Below, one piece after another: positions 21,604-30,376 of a DNA stretch of 42,445 bases. The notes beneath the pieces are model-generated. The model worked only from the letters and a program-made list of their open reading frames with translations, did no database searches and was not told the DNA's origin. Origin of the DNA: a virus. A program made the translations under genes and the position numbers. Position 1 is the stretch's first letter. The number at the start of each line of letters is the position of its first letter. The stretch covers positions 1 to 42,445 of IMG/VR virus record IMGVR_UViG_3300047319_000093; one strand, 5' to 3'.

Positions 21604-23421
21604 TTACCGGGTCACGTTGACGGTGAGCTGAACGCTGTGGATTGCCCCAGCCTCGAGCAATGCCATCTGGAACGGCACAGACTTGCGGGCCTGGCGATCC
21701 GATGCGGATTGCGACGAGATTGGCGGGGTATAAACGTAGTAGCCCTTCGATAGCGTGTCGCCCTGATTCAGCGCACCGAATCCTGCTGATGTCCACACTC
21801 CCGCGCCCGCATAGCCGTTGCTCAATGCGGCGTCGCCGGCCTTTTCCATCACTGCGGCCAGTTGCTGATTTCCAGCATCCGTCTGCGGGATTTTCGTCGG
21901 GCTCAGGTACAGCGCGTTGTACAGGTCCGTTTGAACTCGATTGCGGAACCATATCGCGTTGTAGACGGAGTCGATGAAGATGCCGCTCGACGTGACGCCC
22001 GTCTGGATGATCGCCGTCGAGTTGTCGAAGTTGACGAAGTAGTTGTACTTCTTGGCGTCGAGCGCGTTGGCCTGCGTCGTACTCAGGGATTCCGCGACGA
22101 TGCCAGGCTCGGTCTTGAAATCGAGCGTGATCGTTGTGCGGTTGCCGTTGAAGTTGACGGTCAACAGGCGACCAAACAGGGAGGCGACAGCGTACGGGGT
22201 CGTGCTCGAGTACTGCACAATGCTGTACTTGTAGCCGAGTTGCGCCATCTGGTAGCCGAGGTCGCTCGTCTGCGTCGGGTCGAGGGCGGCCGACTCCTGC
22301 GAGGTCGCACCGTACAGATGCTTCTGATCGGCTTCGATGAGCGCAGCGACTGCAAGGTGCTGCGCGTTGCTGATAGAACTATCAGCAAAAGCGACCCCCA
22401 GAAACTGAGTGCCCGCATAGCCGATCATCGCCGAGACTGCGTCAACCGGCTGCTCTGCCGACACGCCATTGGCCGGAACCGATGCGACGCCCGTCACCAG
22501 ACCCAACTGCGCCGAAACATCCTGGCCGCCTGCCGGCGATGTTGCATACGTGATGGTCGAAGCGTTGAGGCCGCCCGACAGCGTTGCGCCGGAAACGGTG
22601 ATGTTCGTGCTGACCTTCGCGAGCGTAAATGCATTGCCTGCCGTGCCTGCCGATGCGTACGTGACGGTGACCACGCCCAGCGCCGTCGAGTACTTGCACT
22701 TGCTGATGTTGACGTCGGCCGACGATTGCAGGAACGCTTGCAGGTTCGCCGCAGTCTGTGCAGCGGTGCCGCCGATCAGAACCTGGTTGCCGGTCGGGTT
22801 GGCGGCGACAAACGTAGCTGCCGTGCCGCCGACCGTGACCGTGTCATTAGCCGCCGGAACGCCCGTCAGAGTGATCGTGCCGCTTGCAGCCGTGCCTGCA
22901 CCCGTCGTAGCGGAGGCGATTTCGAAGCGGCTATAGTTCGCGTTCCATACGCACGAACCGGCAGAACCCAGAGCCGTCGAGATGGCAGACGCGACGCCAT
23001 TCAGATTCGTCTGCGCGGTAAAGTCGAGCGCCGTAACGTTCTTCACAGTGCCATCAATGGTGACGCTGAAGCCGCCATTCGAAACAGTCGTCCAATTCGA
23101 CATCACCTGAGCGGCAGCCGACAGCAGGCCGCCCTTTAGCTTAGCAGCCGTGGCCATCTTGGCCCAGCGACCCACAAGAAGCGTCGACGGCTGCGGCACC
23201 TGTTGGAAGTACAGGCTAGCCGCGAGGTATTCTGGCGCGGTCAGGCCGAAATCGGTACCGACAGCGTTAGCCGAAGCATACGAGCGAAAGCGCTCGCCAG
23301 TGTCGATAACTGTCGACGCGCCGATGATGAGGCCCGTGTTCAGGTTCGCACCTTGCGCCGCCTGCGGAGACATGTTGATCGTGACATTGATTAGCCGCGA
23401 AACCGGCAAAGTGTTCGCCAT
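21604..23421 (-). CDS. Tail sheath protein (DUF3383)
   Basis: 605 residues from ATG 23421, preceded by TGGAG at good spacing; the ORF start 12 bases upstream is rejected. [57 protein letters not shown] and [12 protein letters not shown] match DUF3383. A large inserted Ala/Thr-rich beta region (about residues 90-300) is decorated compared with minimal sheaths. The sheath contracts to drive the tube and spike into the cell. A terminator lies just upstream of the ribosome site. Confidence 0.9.
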   Translation of the reverse strand: MANTLPVSRLINVTINMSPQAAQGANLNTGLIIGASTVIDTGERFRSYASANAVGTDFGLTAPEYLAASLYFQQVPQPSTLLVGRWAKMATAAKLKGGLLSAAAQVMSNWTTVSNGGFSVTIDGTVKNVTALDFTAQTNLNGVASAISTALGSAGSCVWNANYSRFEIASATTGAGTAASGTITLTGVPAANDTVTVGGTAATFVAANPTGNQVLIGGTAAQTAANLQAFLQSSADVNISKCKYSTALGVVTVTYASAGTAGNAFTLAKVSTNITVSGATLSGGLNASTITYATSPAGGQDVSAQLGLVTGVASVPANGVSAEQPVDAVSAMIGYAGTQFLGVAFADSSISNAQHLAVAALIEADQKHLYGATSQESAALDPTQTSDLGYQMAQLGYKYSIVQYSSTTPYAVASLFGRLLTVNFNGNRTTITLDFKTEPGIVAESLSTTQANALDAKKYNYFVNFDNSTAIIQTGVTSSGIFIDSVYNAIWFRNRVQTDLYNALYLSPTKIPQTDAGNQQLAAVMEKAGDAALSNGYAGAGVWTSAGFGALNQGDTLSKGYYVYTPPISSQSASDRQARKSVPFQMALLEAGAIHSVQLTVNVTR

Positions 23422-23439
23422 CGAGGGCTCCAAAAAATG

Positions 23440-23462
23440 AAAAAGCCCGCTCAGTGGCGGGC
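23440..23462 (-). terminator. Intrinsic terminator
   Basis: On the minus strand GCCCGC pairs with GCGGGC (23445-23450 with 23457-23462) around a 6-base loop, followed by a T-rich tract. It is 22 bases after the neck-terminator stop and 19 bases before the sheath ATG. Confidence 0.85.
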
Positions 23463-23484
23463 CCGTCTAAGAGGGTAAAACGGG

Positions 23485-24069
23485 CTACTGGGTAACGTTG
23501 ATAGTTGTGGTGAGCGGCGTGCTTGCCTGAATCGTGCCGCTCGCAGACAGGATGCCGAGCACTTGATATGTGCGCGTGATCTTGCGGCGGAACGTCAGTT
23601 CGAGGTCATATCGCCTGACCCATTGCTCGTTGATCAGGTCTGGCGCCGCGCGTATCTGCCCGGTGTCGATGCTGTTCATGTCCTGCGCCTTCAACTGCTC
23701 AAGGTTCTGCGGAATCGCAAGACCGTCCGCGAGCAACTGCGCGTTCTGCATGGCGTTCGGGCCGTAGAACGATGCGAGCACGTCAATCTGTTCGTGGCGA
23801 ATGTAGGTGTCGGAGCCGTTGCCGGCGCCGCTGTGGATGATCGCAGGACCGTCATCCGGAGTCTGAACGGAGATACCGAGCGCGCACCAGTTCGCGGTTG
23901 GCTCTGGTTGCTTGGGCGGATTTGGTTGCCAGCGCGGGCGCACCATGCTCCCAGGCAGGCCGGTGATACCGACGATCATCTGTTGAAAGATCGCCGTCAG
24001 CGCGTCATCCTCAAGCGGCGGCGACGCTACTGCTGGCGAGAGGTAGCCGCCCGTGCTCGAGTCGTTCAT
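23485..24069 (-). CDS. Phage neck/tail terminator protein (LIC_12616-like)
   Basis: 194 residues. The conserved RPRWQPNPPKQPEPTANWCALG followed by IHSGAGNGSDTYIRHEQIDV and QWVRRYDLELTFRRKITRTY is typical of the neck terminator family. The family caps the tube and sheath and joins the tail to the head. It lies just upstream of the sheath gene, as expected. Confidence 0.78.
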   Translation of the reverse strand: MNDSSTGGYLSPAVASPPLEDDALTAIFQQMIVGITGLPGSMVRPRWQPNPPKQPEPTANWCALGISVQTPDDGPAIIHSGAGNGSDTYIRHEQIDVLASFYGPNAMQNAQLLADGLAIPQNLEQLKAQDMNSIDTGQIRAAPDLINEQWVRRYDLELTFRRKITRTYQVLGILSASGTIQASTPLTTTINVTQ

Positions 24070-24072
24070 GGT

Positions 24073-24444
24073 TTAGCCAGAGAGTTGCTTGAGCGTGCAG
24101 GTTGCCGTCACGAAGCCGCGACCGAACGTCGAGTAATCGTTGACATTCGTTACCGTCCATTGCAGTCCCTGCCAGTTGACGACATCGGCGTCATAGCCCA
24201 CTTGCCCGTCGATCAGCTTGAACTGTGTGTGAATCGTGATCGTGTCGCTGATGTGTTCGCCTTCTGCCGCGCGGGTGAGCACGGAACCATTCAGGCTTGT
24301 CACGACGCCATAGAACGGCGCTGTCGTGGCCGCGATGACTGCGATGCCATCATTGCCGACCGTCTGTGCGTTGCGCGTGACGGAGAGCGTCAGGTCCATG
24401 AAGAGCGGATCGAGCAGGACGTCAGATACGTCGAGGAGTGGCAT
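24073..24444 (-). CDS. Head-tail joining / neck protein
   Basis: 123 residues. MPLLDVSDVLLDPLFMDLTLSVTR opens a small beta-rich protein (FYGVVTSLNGSVLTR, ITIHTQFKLIDG, WTVTNVNDYSTFGRGFVTATC). It lies between the gp10-like and terminator genes, the place of head-closure proteins. No motif proves the function; the order does. Confidence 0.65.
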   Translation of the reverse strand: MPLLDVSDVLLDPLFMDLTLSVTRNAQTVGNDGIAVIAATTAPFYGVVTSLNGSVLTRAAEGEHISDTITIHTQFKLIDGQVGYDADVVNWQGLQWTVTNVNDYSTFGRGFVTATCTLKQLSG

Positions 24445-24451
24445 GCTGATC

Positions 24452-25009
24452 CTATTTCTTGCGGACGACGAACGTCACGGCGTTGCGTAAGCTACCGGTA
24501 TTTATCAAAGGCTTGATGCCCGCTGCGTCCTGCGCTTCCTGCTCTGTCTTGCCAGCCGCCAGATGCTTGAAATAGTCCTTCTCAGCCTTGCGCATGGATT
24601 GTGTCTGTCGGCTGTTCTTGCGCTGGGCAATCGTTCTAGGGGAGAGCGGTGCGAATGGTCCGTCATTGATCTTTTTCTTGACGGAGTTTTGAGCAATCAG
24701 TCCCGCAGCAGTCAGTTGGGCATTGGCTCCTGACAGATTGCCGCTTAGCGCCGCAGTCGCGCCTTTCTGTAGCCGATCGGCGCATTTCGACTGAACCGCC
24801 GCAACGCCAGGAATGAGAAACGGACGCGCGGGGATATTACTGGCCGGAGAGCCGGTTTCCATCACGTAGCCAATCTGCGCATTCGTAATCGGCGTGTCTG
24901 TGCGTTCAGGAGCGCTGTCCGGAATACCCACCAGCACATCCTTACCTGCCAGTTCGCTGATCGCCTTGATCACGTCACCCAGTTTATCGATCGTGATCTT
25001 GACGGTCAT
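24452..25009 (-). CDS. Tail completion protein (HK97 gp10-like)
   Basis: 185 residues. MTVKITIDKLGDVIKAISELAGKDVLVGIP and a conserved IPARPFLIPGV segment, then a basic helical part (MRKAEKDYFKHLAAGKTEQE) and LINTGSLRNAVTFVVRKK, match the HK97 gp10-like neck family. It likely finishes the tail connector. It starts 1 base after the upstream stop. Confidence 0.78.
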   Translation of the reverse strand: MTVKITIDKLGDVIKAISELAGKDVLVGIPDSAPERTDTPITNAQIGYVMETGSPASNIPARPFLIPGVAAVQSKCADRLQKGATAALSGNLSGANAQLTAAGLIAQNSVKKKINDGPFAPLSPRTIAQRKNSRQTQSMRKAEKDYFKHLAAGKTEQEAQDAAGIKPLINTGSLRNAVTFVVRKK

Positions 25010-25010
25010 A

Positions 25011-25406
25011 TCAGCAATTTATCTGGAGGCCACCGGCGCCGAACATGCGGGCCAGTCCAAGGTAACGGGTGCCGTACGACGTGCTATTCCAAAATCCGGC
25101 GTCGGTCAGCGTAACGGCAGTCGTGTCGTACGAGACAGACACCTTGTCGACCGACTTCGATGCTGTCGGCCCCTTAACTTCGCCGGGAGCGCCGCCTACC
25201 GAAGCCGCCAACTGATCCTTAGCCGAAATAGCGAGGTGATGACAGGTGACAAGCTCAATGCCAAGATTCGTCAACTCTACCCATCGATCGACGTTGACCA
25301 GTGAGTTCGCAACGGTCAGCCACATATTGACCAGTGAATCCGGATAGATCGTCGCGTCGGCGAACTCCGGAAAGTCAGACCTCAGTTGGGCGGCAGTGAC
25401 AGTCAT
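25011..25406 (-). CDS. DUF4054 head-tail connector
   Basis: 131 residues. LRSDFPEFADATIYPDSLVN (a typical adaptor start), then ELVTCHHLAISAKDQLAASV and NSTSYGTRYLGLARMFGAGG match DUF4054, a connector between portal ring and tail. It overlaps the neighbouring small gene by 4 bases. Confidence 0.82.
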   Translation of the reverse strand: MTVTAAQLRSDFPEFADATIYPDSLVNMWLTVANSLVNVDRWVELTNLGIELVTCHHLAISAKDQLAASVGGAPGEVKGPTASKSVDKVSVSYDTTAVTLTDAGFWNSTSYGTRYLGLARMFGAGGLQINC

Positions 25407-25594
25407 GGCTTCGCGGGTCGTCCGGGTTTGCGCTTCTCGTCCGGTTCTACCGCGGCGACGGGCGCTTCGTCTGTGTGCAGCAGCACGAACCAGTGGCTTT
25501 CGTACTCTGCGGGAATTTCATCGCCAGCCTTGAAGTACAGCGGCCGGCAGTCGTCGCGGGTCAGGGTGAAATCCTGATTGGCGATTCGGGTCAT
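25403..25594 (-). CDS. Small hypothetical protein downstream of capsid
   Basis: 63 residues. Basic and Pro-rich end (EKRKPGRPAKP), with a beta start (NQDFTLTRDDCRPLYFKAGDE). It resembles small proteins found between capsid and connector genes in many phages. The function is unknown. An 8-bp inverted repeat (25613-25646) lies between it and the capsid gene. Confidence 0.6.
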   Translation of the reverse strand: MTRIANQDFTLTRDDCRPLYFKAGDEIPAEYESHWFVLLHTDEAPVAAVEPDEKRKPGRPAKP

Positions 25595-25612
25595 GTTTTG
25601 CTCCGGAGATCA

Positions 25613-25646
25613 GCCGGGAGAGGTCAATGGTACAACGACTCCCGGC
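25613..25646 (-). repeat. 8-bp inverted repeat after capsid gene
   Basis: GCCGGGAG (25613-25620) and CTCCCGGC (25639-25646) can form a stem with an 18-base loop just after the capsid stop. No T-tract follows, so it may stabilise the capsid mRNA 3' end or act in another way. Confidence 0.4.
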
Positions 25647-25652
25647 ATCCGC

Positions 25653-26720
25653 TTAGATCGCGTCGCGATAAGCGAGCGTGCTGCCGTAGCGGAATTCCAC
25701 CTGACCAAAACGCGCCCAGTAGGTGGTGATCTGGAAGAGCGAGCGATATTCCAACGGAGTCCGCTGCAGTTCCGTCATCGGGTACTGAACGTACTTCTTG
25801 TCGTTGTTGTACGCGATCATGCGGTCTACCGTGCCCGGCGTTCCCGGAGTGCCGCCGACGCCCGCGCCGATCAGCCACTTCAGCGGGAGGATGTCCAGCT
25901 TCTGGCCCATCTGCGTGCAGATGTTGTTCTTCATGATGTACGACAGGATGGTTTCCTGCGCCGCGGTGTTGACCGGCTGGCTGCCGATGTAACCGAGCTG
26001 TGCCGGCGGCAGCATCAGACGGTTCGGCAACACCTTCCAGCCCGAAGCAGCCCATGCGCTCGTCAGGATTTCGTTGCAATCCTTCAGGATTTCGAGGGCC
26101 GTTTTCGTCGTCCACTGCGGCGTGCTTGCGGCGCCGTTCGCCACGTTCTGATAGCTTCCGACTGCGCTGTTCGAGTTCACGAGACCGGTGAAGCCCATGG
26201 ACGAATCGCCGAAATAGACGATGTTGTCCAGATCCATGTTGCGCTTCAGGTTCATGCCTTCAACCTTCTGCGCGTCCACCGGCTGGCCGAGGGCTTGCGC
26301 CTTCACCAGTTCGGGAACGGTGTACTTGACCTCAGCACCCCACAGGCGCATCGGTTGCGGCGTCTTGCCGATGTCGACGGACGGGCCGGCGAGCGCGTTG
26401 CCTTCGTTCGAGATCCAGTTCAGACCGCCCGGATTGATGCCGCCTGCCATCGCGAACGCGGAGTTCGTCCACGATGCGACTTCGTCAGCCGGCGACACGT
26501 CGGTGCGAATCTCGACGTCACGCGACCAGGTGAATTCGACCAACGGCTCGTTGAGCGTCTGATCCAGACGTTCGAGCTGGCCGATCAGGAAAACGCCCGT
26601 CGAGTCGACGGTCGCCTGATCGTAGGTCATCATGCCATCGGTCGTGAAGTGACGTGCGAACTTGCGCGACGCTTCAGCGATTTCCCGGCGCTTAAGGAAT
26701 TTTTGAACAGACATGTCCAT
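25653..26720 (-). CDS. Major capsid protein (DUF2184)
   Basis: 355 residues from ATG 26720 (MDMSVQKFL), with GGAGC 9 bases upstream. ATG 26714 is possible and the ORF start at 26744 lies inside the terminator. Features: RREIAEASRKFARHFTTDGMM, VLDQ-like region, PSVDIGKTPQPMRLWGAEVKYT and LDNIVYFGDSSMGFTGL, all DUF2184 major-capsid pattern. It forms the HK97-fold shell. An intrinsic terminator with a UUCG loop sits just upstream. Confidence 0.9.
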   Translation of the reverse strand: MDMSVQKFLKRREIAEASRKFARHFTTDGMMTYDQATVDSTGVFLIGQLERLDQTLNEPLVEFTWSRDVEIRTDVSPADEVASWTNSAFAMAGGINPGGLNWISNEGNALAGPSVDIGKTPQPMRLWGAEVKYTVPELVKAQALGQPVDAQKVEGMNLKRNMDLDNIVYFGDSSMGFTGLVNSNSAVGSYQNVANGAASTPQWTTKTALEILKDCNEILTSAWAASGWKVLPNRLMLPPAQLGYIGSQPVNTAAQETILSYIMKNNICTQMGQKLDILPLKWLIGAGVGGTPGTPGTVDRMIAYNNDKKYVQYPMTELQRTPLEYRSLFQITTYWARFGQVEFRYGSTLAYRDAI

Positions 26721-26740
26721 TGATTTAATGCTCCAGAAAT

Positions 26741-26762
26741 GCAAAACCCCGCCGAAGCGGGG
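26741..26762 (-). terminator. Intrinsic terminator with UUCG tetraloop
   Basis: On the minus strand CCCCGC-TTCG-GCGGGG (26747-26762) is followed by TTTTGC. It lies between the cement gene (26795) and the capsid ribosome site. Confidence 0.85.
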
Positions 26763-26794
26763 CTCTGTGAGGTGCGCTGTTACGCGCCGGGGAC

Positions 26795-27301
26795 TCAGAT
26801 GTTGAACGCGATTTCTGTCACACCGTATGCATCGGCGGGGCCGGTGAAATAGGTGTTCGACGGAAGGGCAACGGTGTTCGTGCTGTCTGCTGCGGCTTCG
26901 AATCCACCAAGCGGCTTGCCAGCAGCAGCACCAGCGACGCGCACATAGACCGTGCCACCCTTGGCCGCGGCAGCGACGCCACCCAGCGAGACCATCACAT
27001 AGCCGCGCTTCAGAACATCGACCACGCCCGAAACCGGCGGCGTCGATGTGCCGAGCGGGTCAGTGCCGTTCGTCTGGATCGGGTAGGCGCGAAGGTTGAT
27101 GCCGTACACCGACGCAGCGGTGTCGCCAGACAGGTTGATCGGCTGCACCTTGCCCGAGACCAGTTTCACGGCAACGCCGAATGCGGTCGGCGGCGTCGCC
27201 GAGTCGATCTGCTGGGGTTCGATGGTCGCGGCTTCTGCGCGCTGGAGGTCACCGGCAAAACCAGCCGGCATGCGGAATGTATAAGCTTGCAACGAGGGCA
27301 T
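26795..27301 (-). CDS. Capsid cement/decoration protein (gp24-like)
   Basis: 168 residues. MPSLQAYTFRMPAGFAGDLQ, then YGINLRAYPIQTNGTDPLG and GYVMVSLGGVAAAAKGGTVY fit the phage structural cement protein family that decorates HK97-type capsids. It lies between the scaffold-protease gene and the major capsid gene, the classic place. GGAGC precedes the start. Confidence 0.75.
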   Translation of the reverse strand: MPSLQAYTFRMPAGFAGDLQRAEAATIEPQQIDSATPPTAFGVAVKLVSGKVQPINLSGDTAASVYGINLRAYPIQTNGTDPLGTSTPPVSGVVDVLKRGYVMVSLGGVAAAAKGGTVYVRVAGAAAGKPLGGFEAAADSTNTVALPSNTYFTGPADAYGVTEIAFNI

Positions 27302-27310
27302 GTCGGCTCC

Positions 27311-28120
27311 TTACTTACAGTTGTTCCAGAAATCGCGATGGATCTGGTTGAGGTCTTTCGTGACTGCTTGCGCATCAGCGGTCGCGGTCTTCGCAGACTT
27401 GTTCTTCTGCTTCACGAGTTCCGATGCAGCGTGGAAGGCCATCTTGGCGGCGGCGCAGTCCATCTTCGACACATCGGCATCGCCAGTGATGATGCGAACG
27501 GTGTCGGCATTGCCGTTCTCGAGCGAGGCACGGAGAGCCCGACGACGCAGCACGCAGAGCGAGTCGGCGGTCTTCTTGCTGTCGGCCTTAGAGTCGTACG
27601 TCGGCAACTTCACGCCCGGGGCGAGGATTTCGGCACGCGCCTTGGCGTCCTGAAACTCATCGCGGAAGGATGCGGAATCGCTGGTCGACTTCTTCTCGTC
27701 GCCCTTCTTTTCCTCTTCCTCGTCGGAATCGTTCGTTTCATCGGACTCGTCGCCAGCGTCGCCGTCGTCGTCCTTGGTCTCGTCCTTCTTCTCTTCGTCG
27801 GAGTCCTTGGTCGAGCCAGCCGATTCAAGGGCCGAGACGCGATCGTTGATCGACGTGACGGCCTGCGTCAGGGCATCGAGCGACTGAGCAACCTTGGCCA
27901 TCGGATCAGCCTCGGACTCGTCGTCCTTGGTGTCTTCCGACGCGTTGGCCTTTTCGGCGCCGGGCATGTGGATGTGTATCGCGGGCACGTTTTCAGCCAT
28001 GCCGGCCGATTCGTCCTTGACTTCCTCCGACAGCGCTTTCTCGAAGGCTTCCGAGTCGCGCGTCATAAACAATTTGCGCAACTTATCCTTGATGGATTCG
28101 GCGCCGTTCTTAACAGCCAT
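27311..28120 (-). CDS. Nested scaffold protein from internal start
   Basis: Within the fusion gene, ATG 28120 follows AGGAG (28129-28133) at 8 bases. It would give a 269-residue protein starting MAVKNGAESIKDKLRKLF with the acidic scaffold alone, as in lambda C and Nu3. The in-frame position at the protease-scaffold boundary supports it. The excess of scaffold over protease needed during assembly would follow from this start. Not proven without protein data. Confidence 0.65.
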   Translation of the reverse strand: MAVKNGAESIKDKLRKLFMTRDSEAFEKALSEEVKDESAGMAENVPAIHIHMPGAEKANASEDTKDDESEADPMAKVAQSLDALTQAVTSINDRVSALESAGSTKDSDEEKKDETKDDDGDAGDESDETNDSDEEEEKKGDEKKSTSDSASFRDEFQDAKARAEILAPGVKLPTYDSKADSKKTADSLCVLRRRALRASLENGNADTVRIITGDADVSKMDCAAAKMAFHAASELVKQKNKSAKTATADAQAVTKDLNQIHRDFWNNCK

Positions 28121-29119
28121 GGGGGGATCTCCTAGGGAGGGGTGTTGTGAATCCTGGACGGAACACGTAGGTCCGCAGCGCGGCGCCTTAACCAGCGCTG
28201 CGTGATTGGCTACGATGGATGTTTGCCGCGCTCGTCCGGGCGCGATTTGCTCGTAATCGGCGTCATATCCGACGCTGATGCCGCGCAATCCGTTGTTGCG
28301 AATCTCGTTGATCGCGTATTCGGTAGTGATCAGCAGATCCGCGATGAGTAGGTCGCTCTGTTCGCCTTCGCCGCGTCGCGGGTTGTGGATCGTCCCGTGC
28401 GAGAGCGTCTGCCACGTCTTGGGAGTGACAAAGTCTTTTGGGTGACCGATCGTTACGGGCTTTCCGATCAGGCTCGCTAACGTGTCCGGCGCGAATACCA
28501 CTTCGGGAGCACGCTCAACAACGATCAGCCCGTCCTTGCCTGCTTCTAGGTCGGGTAACTCGATATCCGCGTATTCCTGCGTTCCAGTGCGCGCGATTGG
28601 CACCGACTCACAGATAAGGAAGTCTTCCGGCGTGAAGTATTGATTCGGACCGAGTTCTTCATCGGCGAAGAATCCCGATCCGGTCACGGAATCGGTTGTT
28701 CTTCCGGATTTGCAGGAATCACAGCCACAGTCTTTCGTCAGCGCAGCCTTCACGCCAGGATGCGTGGATTTGGGAAGCTTCTTCACTGGGGCCCACATGA
28801 AATCAGTGTGTTCGTCGTTCAGCGTCGGCTCAAACTGCTTGTCGACGTCAGATCCAAACGTCGTGAAGTCGACGCCTTCATCACTGACGATTTGCGCAAT
28901 CTGACCGAGTTCGCCATAAGGAAAGTGGCCGATTTCCTCACTTGATTCTCGGCGGGCGGCTTGCTCTGCTGTTTCGCCTTCGTCGATGTGGCCGCCAGGC
29001 AAGCACCATTCACCAGGATGATCGCTGTCCGGGCTACGCTTCAGTAGCAGGACGTTTGCGCCAGGGTCGATGTAGGCGATGCCGGCGGCCATAACATTGG
29101 CGTCGCGCGCATGGGCCAT
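27311..29119 (-). CDS. Nudix + DUF2213 prohead protease + scaffold fusion
   Basis: 602 residues in three parts. Residues 1-130 are a Nudix domain: the box from Gly43 (GHIDEG-E-TAEQAAR-RE-SSEEIG) keeps the catalytic REx2EE core. Residues about 160-320 are DUF2213 (protease-like): GKPVTIGHPKDFVTP, GLRGISVGYDADYE and a later NHAAL supply Ser and His candidates. From about residue 334 it is an acidic, Lys/Glu/Asp-rich scaffold with coiled-coil helices. In DUF2213 phages this protease matures the prohead and cuts itself out. A Nudix domain at its front is unusual. Confidence 0.85.
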   Translation of the reverse strand: MAHARDANVMAAGIAYIDPGANVLLLKRSPDSDHPGEWCLPGGHIDEGETAEQAARRESSEEIGHFPYGELGQIAQIVSDEGVDFTTFGSDVDKQFEPTLNDEHTDFMWAPVKKLPKSTHPGVKAALTKDCGCDSCKSGRTTDSVTGSGFFADEELGPNQYFTPEDFLICESVPIARTGTQEYADIELPDLEAGKDGLIVVERAPEVVFAPDTLASLIGKPVTIGHPKDFVTPKTWQTLSHGTIHNPRRGEGEQSDLLIADLLITTEYAINEIRNNGLRGISVGYDADYEQIAPGRARQTSIVANHAALVKAPRCGPTCSVQDSQHPSLGDPPMAVKNGAESIKDKLRKLFMTRDSEAFEKALSEEVKDESAGMAENVPAIHIHMPGAEKANASEDTKDDESEADPMAKVAQSLDALTQAVTSINDRVSALESAGSTKDSDEEKKDETKDDDGDAGDESDETNDSDEEEEKKGDEKKSTSDSASFRDEFQDAKARAEILAPGVKLPTYDSKADSKKTADSLCVLRRRALRASLENGNADTVRIITGDADVSKMDCAAAKMAFHAASELVKQKNKSAKTATADAQAVTKDLNQIHRDFWNNCK

Positions 29120-29120
29120 A

Positions 29121-29402
29121 TCACTTACCCGCCGTAATCCGGATTGATGCGGGATCGCCCGTCGTGATGAACGACAGGCTCGTGTTCGCGTTCAGGTTCA
29201 TGACGACGGGCAGGTTTTGCACGAGCGGATGGCCGGTTGCCACCGTCACCGATGCGCCATACCCAACGTAAGCCACAGCGGGGCCGAGATTGGTCAGGAT
29301 GACCTGCGTCGGCGTGCCAGTCGCAGGCACAGCCACGGTTTGTGACGTGCCGTTAGCAGCGACCGCTGCTTCTGCAGTGAAGATGAAATCGGGGAGGGCC
29401 AT
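29121..29402 (-). CDS. Small beta-rich virion protein
   Basis: 93 residues. FIFTAEAAVAANGTSQTVAV, PTQVILTNLGPAVAYVGYG and VVMNLNANTSLSFITTGDP form an all-beta protein typical of small phage head or capsid-decorating proteins. It ends 1 base before the Nudix-protease gene. AAGGCAGG lies before the start and a terminator (29421-29442) just upstream of that. Confidence 0.65.
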   Translation of the reverse strand: MALPDFIFTAEAAVAANGTSQTVAVPATGTPTQVILTNLGPAVAYVGYGASVTVATGHPLVQNLPVVMNLNANTSLSFITTGDPASIRITAGK

Positions 29403-29420
29403 TTAGCCTGCCTTAGGCGT

Positions 29421-29442
29421 TAAAAACCCGCCGTAGCGGGTT
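29421..29442 (-). terminator. Intrinsic terminator
   Basis: On the minus strand AACCCGC-TACG-GCGGGTT (29425-29442) is followed by TTTTTA. It lies 20 bases from the ATG at 29402. Confidence 0.85.
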
Positions 29443-29462
29443 GGGTCGGTCTGGGTTTGTGC

Positions 29463-29627
29463 TTATTCGGTCGGCGCGCTGCGTTGCGCCTCGGCGGCCA
29501 TCAGCTCACGAGCGAAATTCAGAATCCGAGATTCATTCGGCGCGATGTCCACATTCCAGCGCTCCGCCATGCGCATGATCTGCGCGTCTGTCAGCGACCC
29601 TTGATCTATTTCTTGCTTATCGCTCAT
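29463..29627 (-). CDS. Small helical hypothetical protein
   Basis: 54 residues from ATG 29627 (MSDKQEIDQGSLTDAQIMRMAERW); the ORF extension to 29678 overlaps the head-morphogenesis gene end and is rejected. It looks like a small helix-turn-helix-sized all-alpha protein. No family. It is followed by the terminator at 29421-29442. Confidence 0.5.
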   Translation of the reverse strand: MSDKQEIDQGSLTDAQIMRMAERWNVDIAPNESRILNFARELMAAEAQRSAPTE

Positions 29628-29629
29628 GG

Positions 29630-30376
29630 CTAGTCCGGAATGATGGGCTCGGCAAAGCAGCGACAATTCCAGATACATCCTGGATGCGCGCGCTCGCCCG
29701 ATCGCTCATCAGCGACAGGCGGGTTATTCCACTGGAATATCTTGCCGTTGAGTTTCTTGTGATCGCCGCGGACGGTGGAGTCTCCCGAGGTCCGCCACAC
29801 GTACGAATCGGCGCCGATGGATTGGGCGCGAGCCTGCGTCAGTGTGGTGGCGGTGCGGCTGGTCTCCGTCCGTGCAATCAGGATCGCCCGGCTGGTTGTG
29901 ACTTCCTCCGTGCGCTGGATTTCCTTCGCAATCTCGGTGAATCGCGTTGAGTCTTCTAGCCCCTCGAGCGTCAGCCGATGCACACGCTGCGCCGCCTCAA
30001 GCGGAATGCTCTGTATCAGCGTGACCTGTTCGGCCAGCAACTGACGCATCACCTGACCGGTCGGAGCGTTGCGGATCTCTTCACGCAGTCCGCGCGATAG
30101 CTCCTTGGCCATCGTCTGCCATGCCTGCTCATCACGGAGCGCGACGTCCATCAGCATGTTGCTGGCGGTCTGCGTCGCCCATCCCTTCAGCATGTCCGAG
30201 TACGCCTTGAGCAGTTGCTCAATGGTCGGCACTTGCGACATGTCGCCGGGCGTGAAGGGCGCGACGATGGAGCCGACCTGCTGCGCTACCTTGCGAAGCT
30301 GCAGGGCGTACCGCTGCTCGATGCGCTGCGTCTTGACCGGGTTGCGGTTGCGCTTGCGGTCAAGGGTTAGGGTCAT
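29630..30376 (-). CDS. Head morphogenesis protein (SPP1 gp7/Mu gpF-like)
   Basis: 248 residues. The C-terminal signature ARTETSRTATTLTQARAQS, YVWRTSGDSTVRGDHKKLNG and HPGCIWNCRCFAEPI is the minor head protein (SPP1 gp7/Mu F) family, with the conserved Cys-x-Cys at the end. These are ejected with or fixed in the capsid at the portal. It lies downstream of the portal gene, with one small gene between. Confidence 0.88.
   Translation of the reverse strand: MTLTLDRKRNRNPVKTQRIEQRYALQLRKVAQQVGSIVAPFTPGDMSQVPTIEQLLKAYSDMLKGWATQTASNMLMDVALRDEQAWQTMAKELSRGLREEIRNAPTGQVMRQLLAEQVTLIQSIPLEAAQRVHRLTLEGLEDSTRFTEIAKEIQRTEEVTTSRAILIARTETSRTATTLTQARAQSIGADSYVWRTSGDSTVRGDHKKLNGKIFQWNNPPVADERSGERAHPGCIWNCRCFAEPIIPD

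Noticed and set aside
27287-28135. 282-residue plus-strand open frame
   Set aside because: Antisense of the acidic scaffold region of the Nudix-protease gene. GC-rich third positions keep the antisense frame open.
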